Of a DNA stretch of 64,000 bases, positions 25,465-33,585 are shown one piece after another. The stretch lies in assembly GCF_013204855.1 (NCBI RefSeq), contig NZ_JABMKZ010000007.1, forward strand, positions 279,131 through 343,130, read 5' to 3'. The notes beneath the pieces were generated by a model. It had not been told where the DNA came from, did not search any database, and saw nothing but the letters and a program-made list of their open reading frames with translations. This stretch comes from Paenibacillus alba. GTDB taxonomy: Bacteria; Bacillota; Bacilli; Paenibacillales; NBRC-103111. Position 1 is the first letter of the stretch; every line of letters begins with the position of its first letter. The translations under genes and the position numbers were made by a program.

Positions 25465-27638
25465 AGCGCTTCTCTCCCTTGAGGTTCTAGAACTTCCTGC
25501 AATGCCGTACGTTTGATTGTTACATAGTCAACCTTCCCACTGCCCAGAAGCGGCAGCTTCTCCACATATCGAAGTTCTGACGGCATCATAATGGCGGGAT
25601 GCCCTTGCTGCTTCATCGCTTCCTTGATGTGTTGGAGCTGAGCGCCAGCGCTGTTATGATAGATAACGATCCGCTCCCCTTTGCGCAAATCTGGGACACT
25701 GATGGCTGCGCAAATCGCAGGCGATGGCAGGCTGGCTGTCACAAGCTCCTCGACCATCGGCAGCGATACTTTCTCACCGCCAATTTTGGCAAAAGACTGC
25801 ACTCTTGCCTGAATCGTGATGTACCCCTGATCATCCATTTGCACAACGTCCCCACAGCTGTACCACTCAGGACAAGGAACGAAACCGTGACCGTGAATGA
25901 GATAGCCTTTCATGACATTGGGCCCCTTTACGAGCAAATTACCTCCAAGCTCAATACCATCTACCTTTTCCAAACGATACTGCATGCCGGGTAATAACCG
26001 CCCTACCGTTCCTTTTTTGGCATTCATCGGCGTATTAAGGGAAATGACAGGTGCCGTTTCCGTAGTGCCATAGCCTTCAAGCAACCGAATACCGAATTTA
26101 TCAGCCCAAATCTGTCTGACCTCATCCTTCAGCTTCTCAGCGCCTGCGATCACATATTTCAGCGAATGGGCAAAATCGTAAGGATGCGCTGTCCTCGCAT
26201 AAGCGGATAGAAACGTCGAGGTTCCGAATAGTATCGTAATATTACGATCGTAGACCAGCTCTGGAATCACTTTATAATGCAGCGGATTCGGGTACAGCAC
26301 GACTTTCATTCCGGACAGAATCGGCAGCATCGTTCCCGCAGTCAAGCCAAAAGAATGAAACATCGGCATAGCGCCAAGTACGATATCTGAAGCATTAAAG
26401 GCAATAACCGCCTTAGCCTGCTGAATATTAGCCATGATATTGCGATGAGTCAGCACAACACCCTTCGGTTTGCTTTCACTGCCTGAGGTGAACAGGACAA
26501 CCTCGTTTAGATCAGCGTCGACAGGCCCTTGCGCTTTGCTTGCATAATCGAATATACCCGTCAGTTTATCGCTAAAAGAAATACTCTGCTTAACATCTTC
26601 CAAGTAAATAATCGTTAAAGACTCGCTTGCGCTAACAATAAAATCGGACAGATTGGCTTTTTCGATGAACGCTCTGGACGTAATAATCGTCTTGGCTGAC
26701 ACCGTTTCGCAACCATCCAACATCGCTTGCTTCCCAGCTGAATAGTTCAGCATAGCCGGTGCAAGGCCTAAGCGAAATAGAGCGAACAAAGTCACGACAT
26801 TCGCCGCTGCATTGGGCAGCAGTACAGCCACATATTTCTGTTCACGGAGCAGCGGCTTCAAACGTACGGCCATCGTGTAGGTGCTGATCAGCAGCTTACG
26901 ATAAGAAAGAGCTGTGTCTGCCACGATATCCTCGCAGATGATACTGGAGGAACCATGCTTTTTCGCTGCAACAAGCAGCTCATTGAATAAATTAAGCTCT
27001 GGCTTCAAGCGGCTTGCCAGCAAATGATTTTGCATGTGAGCGCGAATCGTTTCGGTAGCTTGCTCCTTCTGAATCCTTTTAGAGAATTGTTCACGCATAG
27101 GCACTTGAAAAGCTTTGCCACATGAAATGCTTACAGCAGGAAACCAACGCTGCTTCAGCTTGCCGCGGAGATAGGACAGCTTGGAATGCTCCAGTCCGTT
27201 AATGGCAATCGGCAGCATACGTGCCTGAGATCTTAAGGCAATGTAGCCAATTCCTCCATACACTTTCATCATTCCGCCCGTAGTGGTAATTCTCCCTTCG
27301 GGAAAAACGACTAGCGGTGTGCCATTTTGCACCGTTTTCAGCATCGTCCTTACGGAATAAGGATTCAGGGGATCAACCGCAATATGGGCCCGAAAAAGGA
27401 GCAGCCAAGCAAATCGTTTCGCAATCTTGGTGTTTACCACGAACGCCACTTCTTTCGGCAGAACTAGCGCGAGCAGAACAGCATCTAATAAGGATACATG
27501 ATTCGGAATAAGCACCGTTTTCTCTGTCATATCCAACTGCTCCAAACCTTGTAACTTCACCCTGAAGCTCATCAACAAGGCCGGACGCAATAAGGGCAAC
27601 ATCAGCTTCAATAGAGTAACTACCAACCATTTGATCAT
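25461..27638 (-). CDS. aas: Bifunctional acyl-ACP synthetase / lysophospholipid acyltransferase
   Basis: 725 residues in two parts. Residues 1-210 are a PlsC acyltransferase domain with NHVSLLD (H47, D52) and VVFPEGRITTTG near 113-122. Residues ~230-715 are an adenylate-forming enzyme with the P-loop FTSGSESKPKGVVLTHRN and YGTTETAP. This fusion is the Aas protein, which activates fatty acids and re-acylates lysophospholipids such as 2-acyl-glycerophosphoethanolamine. A membrane-proximal hydrophobic N-terminus is present. The ATG at 27638 follows TTAGGAGGAGTCACG. The lplT gene follows directly. Confidence 0.9.
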   Translation of the reverse strand: MIKWLVVTLLKLMLPLLRPALLMSFRVKLQGLEQLDMTEKTVLIPNHVSLLDAVLLALVLPKEVAFVVNTKIAKRFAWLLLFRAHIAVDPLNPYSVRTMLKTVQNGTPLVVFPEGRITTTGGMMKVYGGIGYIALRSQARMLPIAINGLEHSKLSYLRGKLKQRWFPAVSISCGKAFQVPMREQFSKRIQKEQATETIRAHMQNHLLASRLKPELNLFNELLVAAKKHGSSSIICEDIVADTALSYRKLLISTYTMAVRLKPLLREQKYVAVLLPNAAANVVTLFALFRLGLAPAMLNYSAGKQAMLDGCETVSAKTIITSRAFIEKANLSDFIVSASESLTIIYLEDVKQSISFSDKLTGIFDYASKAQGPVDADLNEVVLFTSGSESKPKGVVLTHRNIMANIQQAKAVIAFNASDIVLGAMPMFHSFGLTAGTMLPILSGMKVVLYPNPLHYKVIPELVYDRNITILFGTSTFLSAYARTAHPYDFAHSLKYVIAGAEKLKDEVRQIWADKFGIRLLEGYGTTETAPVISLNTPMNAKKGTVGRLLPGMQYRLEKVDGIELGGNLLVKGPNVMKGYLIHGHGFVPCPEWYSCGDVVQMDDQGYITIQARVQSFAKIGGEKVSLPMVEELVTASLPSPAICAAISVPDLRKGERIVIYHNSAGAQLQHIKEAMKQQGHPAIMMPSELRYVEKLPLLGSGKVDYVTIKRTALQEVLEPQGREAL

Positions 27639-27837
27639 CGTGACTCCTCCTAAGAGTTAAGCTATGGCATAACGGATACGCGAGCTAATTGGACATTTGT
27701 TAGGCAAAATGAATTGGTAACGCCTAGCATTTTGGGCTTCTCTTAATACCTGGTCATAATTACATTCTATGCATTTGCCAGTAAACGGATAGTACTAACT
27801 TTATGTAGTACTTAACGAATGAGCTTTGCTTATTAAC

Positions 27838-27878
27838 AAAAAAGGCCGTCCCTAAGTAGAAATCTACTTGAGATCAGC
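27838..27878 (-). terminator. Terminator of the glycerophosphodiesterase gene
   Basis: On the minus strand a GGC...GCC stem encloses a second stem, CAAGTAGA/TCTACTT, and is followed by six T. It lies 47 bases beyond the stop of the gene at 27925. Confidence 0.75.
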
Positions 27879-27924
27879 CCTTATCCTAATATCAAAACTA
27901 CCCATATTCGCCGCGATTTGCGGC

Positions 27925-28659
27925 TTACTGAGCTTGCAACAGTGCCTGTAGTCGTGCTGGATAATCGGTAATAATACCCGTAACGCCACACGCGATTAAC
28001 TTTTTATAATCTGCAATCTCATTCACTGTGTAGGGATAGGTTGCAAGACCTGCTGCATTGGCTGCTGCAACATCCTCATGTTCAATACCGTGGTGGTAGG
28101 GGTGCAAGGAATGAACGTCCACACCCAATTGTTTGGCATAAGCGGCATGATTGATCAGATTGGCAGCATACAAGAGGCCTACCTTTGCCTCAGGCTCTTG
28201 CTGCTTCAACCTTTGAATCACTTTGTGGTCAAAAGACGAAATAACGACATCCTCGAGTCTGCCGCTTTCTCGCAAAAATGCCAGCAGCGCCTTTTCCATG
28301 CGCCCTTCATAAGCATGCTTCACTTCCACATTAATGAGAAGTCCACGCGGCACCAGTTCAAAAACTTCACGCAATAAGGGAATACGTTCTCCAGTATAAG
28401 CTTCCGAAAACCAAAACCCTGCGTCCAATGCTTTCAAATCTCCCCAGCTTTGATTCACAATCAAACCGGATCCGTTCGTCGTGCGATCGACGGAAGGGTC
28501 GTGGCAGACGACAATTTCGCCGTCTTTTGTTAAGTGCACATCTAGTTCGATACCTTGCGCCCCTTGCTCTAGTGCCAATGCGAATGAAGCTAATGTATTT
28601 TCCGGCGCTTCTCCAGCCGCACCGCGATGTCCAATAATGATCGGATGTTGTGTTTGCAT
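27925..28659 (-). CDS. glpQ: Glycerophosphodiester phosphodiesterase
   Basis: 244 residues. The GDPD signature IIIGHRGAAGEAPENTLASF with the catalytic His-Arg and the later ELDVHLTKDGEIVVCHD (E and D metal ligands) are plain, as is INVEVK. There is no signal peptide, so it is of the cytoplasmic UgpQ type, hydrolysing glycerophosphodiesters to glycerol-3-phosphate and an alcohol. ATG 28659 has TAGGAG eight bases upstream; the in-frame GTG at 28668 lies within that spacing. It is divergent from ugpAEB, which would import the substrates. Confidence 0.92.
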   Translation of the reverse strand: MQTQHPIIIGHRGAAGEAPENTLASFALALEQGAQGIELDVHLTKDGEIVVCHDPSVDRTTNGSGLIVNQSWGDLKALDAGFWFSEAYTGERIPLLREVFELVPRGLLINVEVKHAYEGRMEKALLAFLRESGRLEDVVISSFDHKVIQRLKQQEPEAKVGLLYAANLINHAAYAKQLGVDVHSLHPYHHGIEHEDVAAANAAGLATYPYTVNEIADYKKLIACGVTGIITDYPARLQALLQAQ

Positions 28660-28753
28660 AGTCCTCACTCCTAAACGTATAAGCTGATATAGCTCAAATT
28701 ATAGTTGAAACTACCTGCCATGCCCAGTCGAGAAACGTAAAAGTTATGTAAAT

Positions 28754-28792
28754 TTCTAGAAAAATCTACAATTCCTTCACTTGTATTTAACA
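28754..28792 (+). promoter_or_regulatory. PhoP-box-like array between glpQ and ugpA
   Basis: Hexamers TTCTAG, TCTACA, TTCACT and TTAACA begin at 28754, 28765, 28776 and 28787. They are exactly 11 bp apart, with five-base spacers. The Bacillus PhoP consensus is four TT(A/C/T)ACA repeats at this period. The last is a perfect match, the middle two differ by one base each, and the first is weak. Position, ahead of a glycerol-phosphate transporter and divergent glpQ, suits phosphate-starvation control. Confidence 0.65.
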
Positions 28793-28863
28793 TTGGTCAA
28801 ATAAAGCAAGGTTAAGCTAAGAAGCGTAGAACCAGTCGAATAATGTTCGTGGAGGCGTTACAA

Positions 28864-29823
28864 ATGAATACGATGGACAGGGATTTGCCATTTACACCAA
28901 CAACGAAGACCACTGCGAAAGTAAAGCAGCCTCTCCGTACAGCCATAAACCGGAATTGGACAGAAACGCTCCTTGGCTATGTCTTCTTATTTCCTTCCCT
29001 TTTACTGTTTGCTGTCTTTTTGTTCTACCCCTTAATTCAAACTTTTTATTTGAGCTTGCACGAAACCGATCCAAGAGGACGGATCGCTTCATTCGTTGGA
29101 TTCGATAACTTCACGGCCATTTTCACATCAGAACGCTTCTATCAAAGCTTAGGGGTAACCGGCCTGTTCACCTTGCTCACCGTTCCTACGGTCATCATTA
29201 TTGCACTTATATTAGCTGCTTTTACTCATAATCATTTAAAAGGCATGCGCATCTTTCAATTTATCTTTTCATTGCCCGTTGTACTATCCGTAGGCACCTC
29301 GGCAGTCATCTGGATGATGCTGTTCCACCCAAGCGTTGGCATGCTGAATTACTTGCTCAGCCTTGTCGGATTAGAACCGGTTGCTTGGCTGACAGATCCA
29401 AGATGGGCGCTGCTTTCCGTTTCCATGATGACGGTCTGGATGAATCTTGGTTTCACCTATATTGTGCTGCTCAGCGGCCTGCAAGGCATCTCGGATGACA
29501 TCTATGACAGCGCCAAAATCGACGGCTCCGGCCCGATTCGCACCTTTGTTCAAATCGTTTTGCCCTTGCTCTCGCCTACCGTATTTTTTGTGACCATTGT
29601 CTCCATCATCGGCGCTTTTCAATCTTTTGGACAAATTCATATTTTGACTCGAGGCGGTCCGGTAAATTCCACAGATGTGCTCGTATATTCCTTATATCAG
29701 GATGCATTTATCAATTTTCGATTCGGTACGGGAAGTGCCCAAGCTCTCGTCCTGTTCACGATTATCCTGATTTTCACCTTCGTGCAATTTAAAGTTTTTG
29801 AAAGGAACGTGCATTATCAATGA
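28864..29823 (+). CDS. ugpA: Glycerol-3-phosphate/glycerophosphodiester ABC transporter permease UgpA
   Basis: 319 residues with six membrane helices after a ~40-residue cytoplasmic N-terminus. The EAA loop DSAKIDGSGPIRTFVQIVLPLLSP is present. The assignment as UgpA rather than a sugar permease rests on the UgpB-like binding protein of the operon and the divergent glpQ. ATG 28864 has GTGGAGGCG seven bases upstream; the ATG at 28843 lies before this site. It shares four bases with ugpE. Confidence 0.82.
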   Translation: MNTMDRDLPFTPTTKTTAKVKQPLRTAINRNWTETLLGYVFLFPSLLLFAVFLFYPLIQTFYLSLHETDPRGRIASFVGFDNFTAIFTSERFYQSLGVTGLFTLLTVPTVIIIALILAAFTHNHLKGMRIFQFIFSLPVVLSVGTSAVIWMMLFHPSVGMLNYLLSLVGLEPVAWLTDPRWALLSVSMMTVWMNLGFTYIVLLSGLQGISDDIYDSAKIDGSGPIRTFVQIVLPLLSPTVFFVTIVSIIGAFQSFGQIHILTRGGPVNSTDVLVYSLYQDAFINFRFGTGSAQALVLFTIILIFTFVQFKVFERNVHYQ

Positions 29824-30641
29824 CCTCTCGTTTACAAAATACACTCGTCTATCTCCTGTTGATTATATGCGCTGCGCTGGTGCTGTATCCGATCTTCTAT
29901 ACGTTTTCCGCTGCGTTCATGACTCCCGGCGAAGCATCTGCCTATCCGCCTCGTTTCCTGCCAAGCAGCTTCTATTTAGGCAGTATTCTCGCCGTTTTCA
30001 AGCTGGTGCCCATCGGCAAGTTTATTAGCAACAGCTTCATCGTGTCTATCATCATTATGGTCGGACAGTTGATAACCTCCAGCATGGCGGCCTACGCCTT
30101 TGCCAATATTCGGTTCAAGGGAAAAGCGTTCATCTTCGCCCTTTTCATGGCCACTATGATGATTCCGTGGGAAGTTACGATCATTCCCAACTATTTGATG
30201 GTCAAAAAGTGGGACTGGCTCGATAGCCTGCAGGGCTTAACGGTTCCCTTCTTAGCTACAGCTTTCGGCACCTTCCTGCTAAGGCAATTCTTCCTGCAGC
30301 TGCCCAAAGAGCTGTTCGAGGCAGCGCGAATAGATGGCTGCGGTCACTTTCGCATGTTCATCCGAATCGTCCTTCCTCTTGGACGTCCTGCACTCGCCAC
30401 TTTGGCGGTGTATGCTTTCTTGAATGCCTGGAACATGTACCTGTGGCCGCTGCTCATAACGAATAGCGAATCCATGCGTACGGTCCAAATCGGTATTGCC
30501 ATGCTGCAATTCGAAGAATTAACCGTTTGGAACTTAGTTCTGGCGGGTGTAACGATCGTCCTGCTTCCTTCCCTCATTTTGCTCGTGCTTGGCTTAAAAC
30601 AGCTGGTTCGCGGACTTACGGCAGGAGCACTCAAAGGCTAG
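29820..30641 (+). CDS. ugpE: Glycerol-3-phosphate/glycerophosphodiester ABC transporter permease UgpE
   Basis: 273 residues, six membrane helices, EAA loop EAARIDGCGHFRMFIRIVLPLGRP. The start overlaps the ugpA stop (ATGA), so translation is coupled. No ATPase gene (ugpC) follows; as with the sugar system at 13-16 kb, a shared MsmX-type ATPase encoded elsewhere is likely. Confidence 0.85.
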   Translation: MTSRLQNTLVYLLLIICAALVLYPIFYTFSAAFMTPGEASAYPPRFLPSSFYLGSILAVFKLVPIGKFISNSFIVSIIIMVGQLITSSMAAYAFANIRFKGKAFIFALFMATMMIPWEVTIIPNYLMVKKWDWLDSLQGLTVPFLATAFGTFLLRQFFLQLPKELFEAARIDGCGHFRMFIRIVLPLGRPALATLAVYAFLNAWNMYLWPLLITNSESMRTVQIGIAMLQFEELTVWNLVLAGVTIVLLPSLILLVLGLKQLVRGLTAGALKG

Positions 30642-30656
30642 TTCATGTCTGGTGGC

Positions 30657-30685
30657 TTCTCTAGTCAGCATTTTTGCTGATCTAG
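30657..30685 (+). promoter_or_regulatory. Hairpin between ugpE and ugpB
   Basis: TCTAG-TCAGC, a loop of ATTTTT, then GCTGA-TCTAGA forms a stem-loop 16 bases after the ugpE stop and 44 bases before ugpB. The following bases (TTTCCATAAATAAAG) are only weakly T-rich. It could protect or partly end the upstream message, giving the binding protein a different level from the permeases. Confidence 0.45.
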
Positions 30686-30728
30686 ATTTCCATAAATAAA
30701 GAAAAACTAAGGGAGAGAATCAAAAAAA

Positions 30729-32120
30729 ATGAAATCATTGAAATTGAGAACCTCTGCGATCGCCATGACCGCTCTCATGGTCTTGCTGACTAGCGCATGC
30801 GGTAAGGCTGAAACTACGACAACAAGCAGCACGGCAGATACGAAAAACTCCACAAGCACAGCAACTGCTGATACCAAAAAATCAACCGAGCCAGTCAAAG
30901 TCATTTGGTGGCATTCCATGAGCGGCGAGCTTGGCAAAGCTGTCGATAAATTGGTCGCCGATTTCAATGCTTCCCAGAAAAATGTACAAGTTGAGGCCGT
31001 TTTTCAAGGCACTTATGATGAAAGCCTGAATAAAATGAAAGCTTCAATGGATACCAAAAGCGGTCCTTCTCTCATTCAAGTATACGAAATCGGTTCCCGT
31101 TTCATGATCGACTCCAAGGCGATTACACCGGTACAAAAGTTTGTTGACGCAGATAAATTCGATCTTTCCCAGCTCGAAGATAACATTTTGAGCTACTATA
31201 AATTTGATGACAAGCTGTATTCGATGCCTTTCAATACCTCCAACCCGATTCTTTATTACAACAAAGATATGTTCAAAGCTGCAGGTCTTGATCCTGAGAA
31301 ACCGCCAACGACATATGAAGATATTGCCAAAGCCGCTCAAGCGTTAAGCAAGGATGGCAAATCCGGCTCTTCCTTTGCCATTTACGGCTGGTTCATGGAA
31401 CAATTCTTTGCGAATCAAGGTGTAGAATACCTTAACAACGGAAACGGCCGTACGGCTGCCGCAACAGAATCATTAGTCAATAATGAAGCTGGTGTTAAGA
31501 CGTTGACATGGTGGAAAGACATGGTCGATAACAAAACTTCGGCAAACCTTGGCCGTAAAACCGATGATACCAAAAAAGCATTTTTGGCAGGTCAAGTGGC
31601 GATGACACTGGATTCTACAGCTTCCCTTCGCGGTATCGTGAGCGGTGCTGAAGGTAAATTCCAAGTCGGCACAAGCACCCTGCCGAAACCAGCAGATGCC
31701 AAAGATGGCGGCGTAGTTGTTGGTGGAGCCAGCCTCTACATCCTGAACAACAAATCCGAAGCTGAGCAAAAAGGCGCATGGGAATTCATCAAATTCTTGA
31801 CGAATCCTCAAACGCAAGCATGGTGGCACGTAAACACAGGCTACTTCCCGATTACCAAAAAAGCGTATGATGAGCAGCTAGTTAAGGACAACCTAGCGAA
31901 ATACCCGCAATTCCAAACAGCCATTGACCAATTGCACAATACGAAAGCCAACAAAGCGACACAAGGCGCAGTCATGGGTGTATTCCCGGAAGCCCGCCAA
32001 ATCGTAGAAACGGCAATTGAAGAAGCTTTAACTGGCAAAAAAGCGCCAAAAGACGCGCTTGACGGTGCTGCGAAGAGCATTACGGAAAAAATTGCCGCTT
32101 ATAACAAAACGGTAAAATAA
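30729..32120 (+). CDS. ugpB: Glycerol-3-phosphate-binding lipoprotein UgpB-like
   Basis: 463 residues with a lipoprotein signal (TSAC, C24), then a Thr/Ser-rich linker. The mature part starts VKVIWWHSMSGELGKAVDKL, which resembles the UgpB opening where the WHSM-GELG stretch contacts the ligand; FNTSNPILYYNKDMF follows. The protein would deliver glycerol-3-phosphate or glycerophosphodiesters to UgpAE. It is separated from ugpE by an 87-bp gap containing a hairpin, but AAGGGAGAG shows its own strong ribosome site. Confidence 0.85.
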   Translation: MKSLKLRTSAIAMTALMVLLTSACGKAETTTTSSTADTKNSTSTATADTKKSTEPVKVIWWHSMSGELGKAVDKLVADFNASQKNVQVEAVFQGTYDESLNKMKASMDTKSGPSLIQVYEIGSRFMIDSKAITPVQKFVDADKFDLSQLEDNILSYYKFDDKLYSMPFNTSNPILYYNKDMFKAAGLDPEKPPTTYEDIAKAAQALSKDGKSGSSFAIYGWFMEQFFANQGVEYLNNGNGRTAAATESLVNNEAGVKTLTWWKDMVDNKTSANLGRKTDDTKKAFLAGQVAMTLDSTASLRGIVSGAEGKFQVGTSTLPKPADAKDGGVVVGGASLYILNNKSEAEQKGAWEFIKFLTNPQTQAWWHVNTGYFPITKKAYDEQLVKDNLAKYPQFQTAIDQLHNTKANKATQGAVMGVFPEARQIVETAIEEALTGKKAPKDALDGAAKSITEKIAAYNKTVK

Positions 32121-32158
32121 TTCGTGTAATAGCTGGACAAGAATACAGTAACGCAAAC

Positions 32159-32190
32159 CAAGGAGCAGGGCGCTATAGCGTCCTGCTCCT
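32159..32190 (+). terminator. Terminator of the ugp operon
   Basis: AGGAGCAGG-GCGC pairs with GCG-T-CCTGCTCCT over a TATA centre, and TTCCTCTTTC follows. It lies 40 bases after the ugpB stop. Confidence 0.85.
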
Positions 32191-32241
32191 TTCCTCTTTC
32201 AAGCTTACAGTATCTCCGAAAAAGCACGCCACTTTGCTCTT

Positions 32242-33189
32242 CTAAGCCAAAATCTCTTCAATCTTCTGAATAACATCAGCAGGCAGAACCACGCCTGAAG
32301 CCTTCACATTTTCTTCCAACTGTTCAATTTTGGTAGCGCCCACCAAGGCACTGGCTACATTGGATTGACGAAGAATCCAAGCAAGCGCAAGTGTAGAAAG
32401 TGATACGCTCAATTCATTCGCTACGCCAATCAACTGTTCAACTTTATCCAAATGAGCTTCGCCTAAGAAGTTGAAAATCCAGGCATTCGCAGTCGGATCA
32501 TTCGCGCGGCTTCCCTCAGGCAGCTGCTGTCCTTTGCGATATTTCCCTGTCAGAACCCCTTGGGCGAGTGGTGAAAAAACAACTTGTGAAACACCGCTCC
32601 GCTCACTAAGCGGGATAATTTCAGATTCAATGGTCCGATTAAACATATTGTATTGCGGTTGGTTGACAACAATTCGATCCAGTAAATAACGATCCGCGAC
32701 AGACAAGCCTTCCTGAATTTGCGCTGCTGTCCATTCGCTGACGCCTACATACAGCACTTTACCTTGCCGCACCATATCTTCAATCGTGCGCAGCGTTTCT
32801 TCAACAGGTGTTTCCGGATCGTAGCGGTGGCAATAGAAAATATCGACATAATCCGTTTGCAGACGTTTTAGGCTTGCATGCACCTGCTCGAAAACATGCT
32901 TGCGCGACAACCCTCTATCATTAGGGCCATCCCCCATCGGCCAGAACGCTTTCGTTGCCAGCACGTAGGAATCCCGGGAATGAGATTTCAATGCTTTTCC
33001 AAGTAAAATCTCAGCTTCACCCTTGGCATACACATTTGCCGTATCTAAGAAATTAATACCCAGGTCAAAAGCGCGCTGCGTCATCTTCGCAACGGTTTCT
33101 TCAGCAACAGAATTCCCGTAAGTAAGCCAGCTGCCCAAACTTATTTCACTTACTTTTAACCCTGTTCTTCCCAATCTCCGGTATTTCAT
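32242..33189 (-). CDS. Aldo/keto reductase (YghZ / potassium-channel beta-subunit-like)
   Basis: 315 residues. The tetrad is D49, Y54, K80 and H121 (INFLDTANVY; LATKAFWP; FYCHRYDPETP). MKYRRLGRTGLKVSEISLG and the GKVLYVGVSEW segment are typical of the YghZ/Kv-beta subgroup, which reduces aldehydes with NADPH. It is a single gene, convergent with ugpB. It is only distantly like the reductase at 6150. Confidence 0.9.
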   Translation of the reverse strand: MKYRRLGRTGLKVSEISLGSWLTYGNSVAEETVAKMTQRAFDLGINFLDTANVYAKGEAEILLGKALKSHSRDSYVLATKAFWPMGDGPNDRGLSRKHVFEQVHASLKRLQTDYVDIFYCHRYDPETPVEETLRTIEDMVRQGKVLYVGVSEWTAAQIQEGLSVADRYLLDRIVVNQPQYNMFNRTIESEIIPLSERSGVSQVVFSPLAQGVLTGKYRKGQQLPEGSRANDPTANAWIFNFLGEAHLDKVEQLIGVANELSVSLSTLALAWILRQSNVASALVGATKIEQLEENVKASGVVLPADVIQKIEEILA

Positions 33190-33292
33190 AGATCGCGCCT
33201 CTTTTCGTGATTATAGTAGACCATCTTTGAACACGTGTTCATTCTAGTATATCACTTCACATTATCGTTGGAAAATTTCACTAAATAACCTA

Positions 33293-33321
33293 TTGATTTT
33301 TCGTCGCAATCCGCATATACT
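33293..33321 (+). promoter_or_regulatory. Promoter of the serC T-box leader
   Basis: TTGATT at 33293 and TATACT at 33316 are separated by 17 bp, a near-consensus vegetative promoter. Transcription would start about 33328, just before the T-box leader. Confidence 0.7.
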
Positions 33322-33339
33322 TCATATCAATATCCATAA

Positions 33340-33545
33340 CATGATCGTGCCTATGAAGAGAATCCAACTCGGAGGCGTTATCGCCAAGAAGGACCCTGCT
33401 TCTCTAAAGCAATGCCTTCTAAGTTAACCGGCACCGCCCGTTACCGCGGAACCAAGTGGAGAAGCATTCACCGGAATGTTTCTTAAATTGGGTGGCACCG
33501 CGAGCAAACGCTCCTCGTCCCAATCGGATGAGGGCGTTTTTTGTC
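33340..33545 (+). promoter_or_regulatory. T-box riboswitch of serC
   Basis: The T-box core GGGTGGCACCGCG is at 33490-33502. It is followed by a terminator hairpin (AACGC-T-CCTC paired with GAGG-G-CGTT) at 33507-33537 and six or more T. The leader upstream can form a specifier stem; TCC, a serine codon, occurs at about 33363 in AGAATCCAAC and is the candidate specifier, which I could not verify by folding. Uncharged tRNA-Ser would then promote read-through into serC. Confidence 0.85.
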
Positions 33546-33585
33546 GTTTTTAGAATAAAAACACATACTCGGGAGGTAACAAGAC

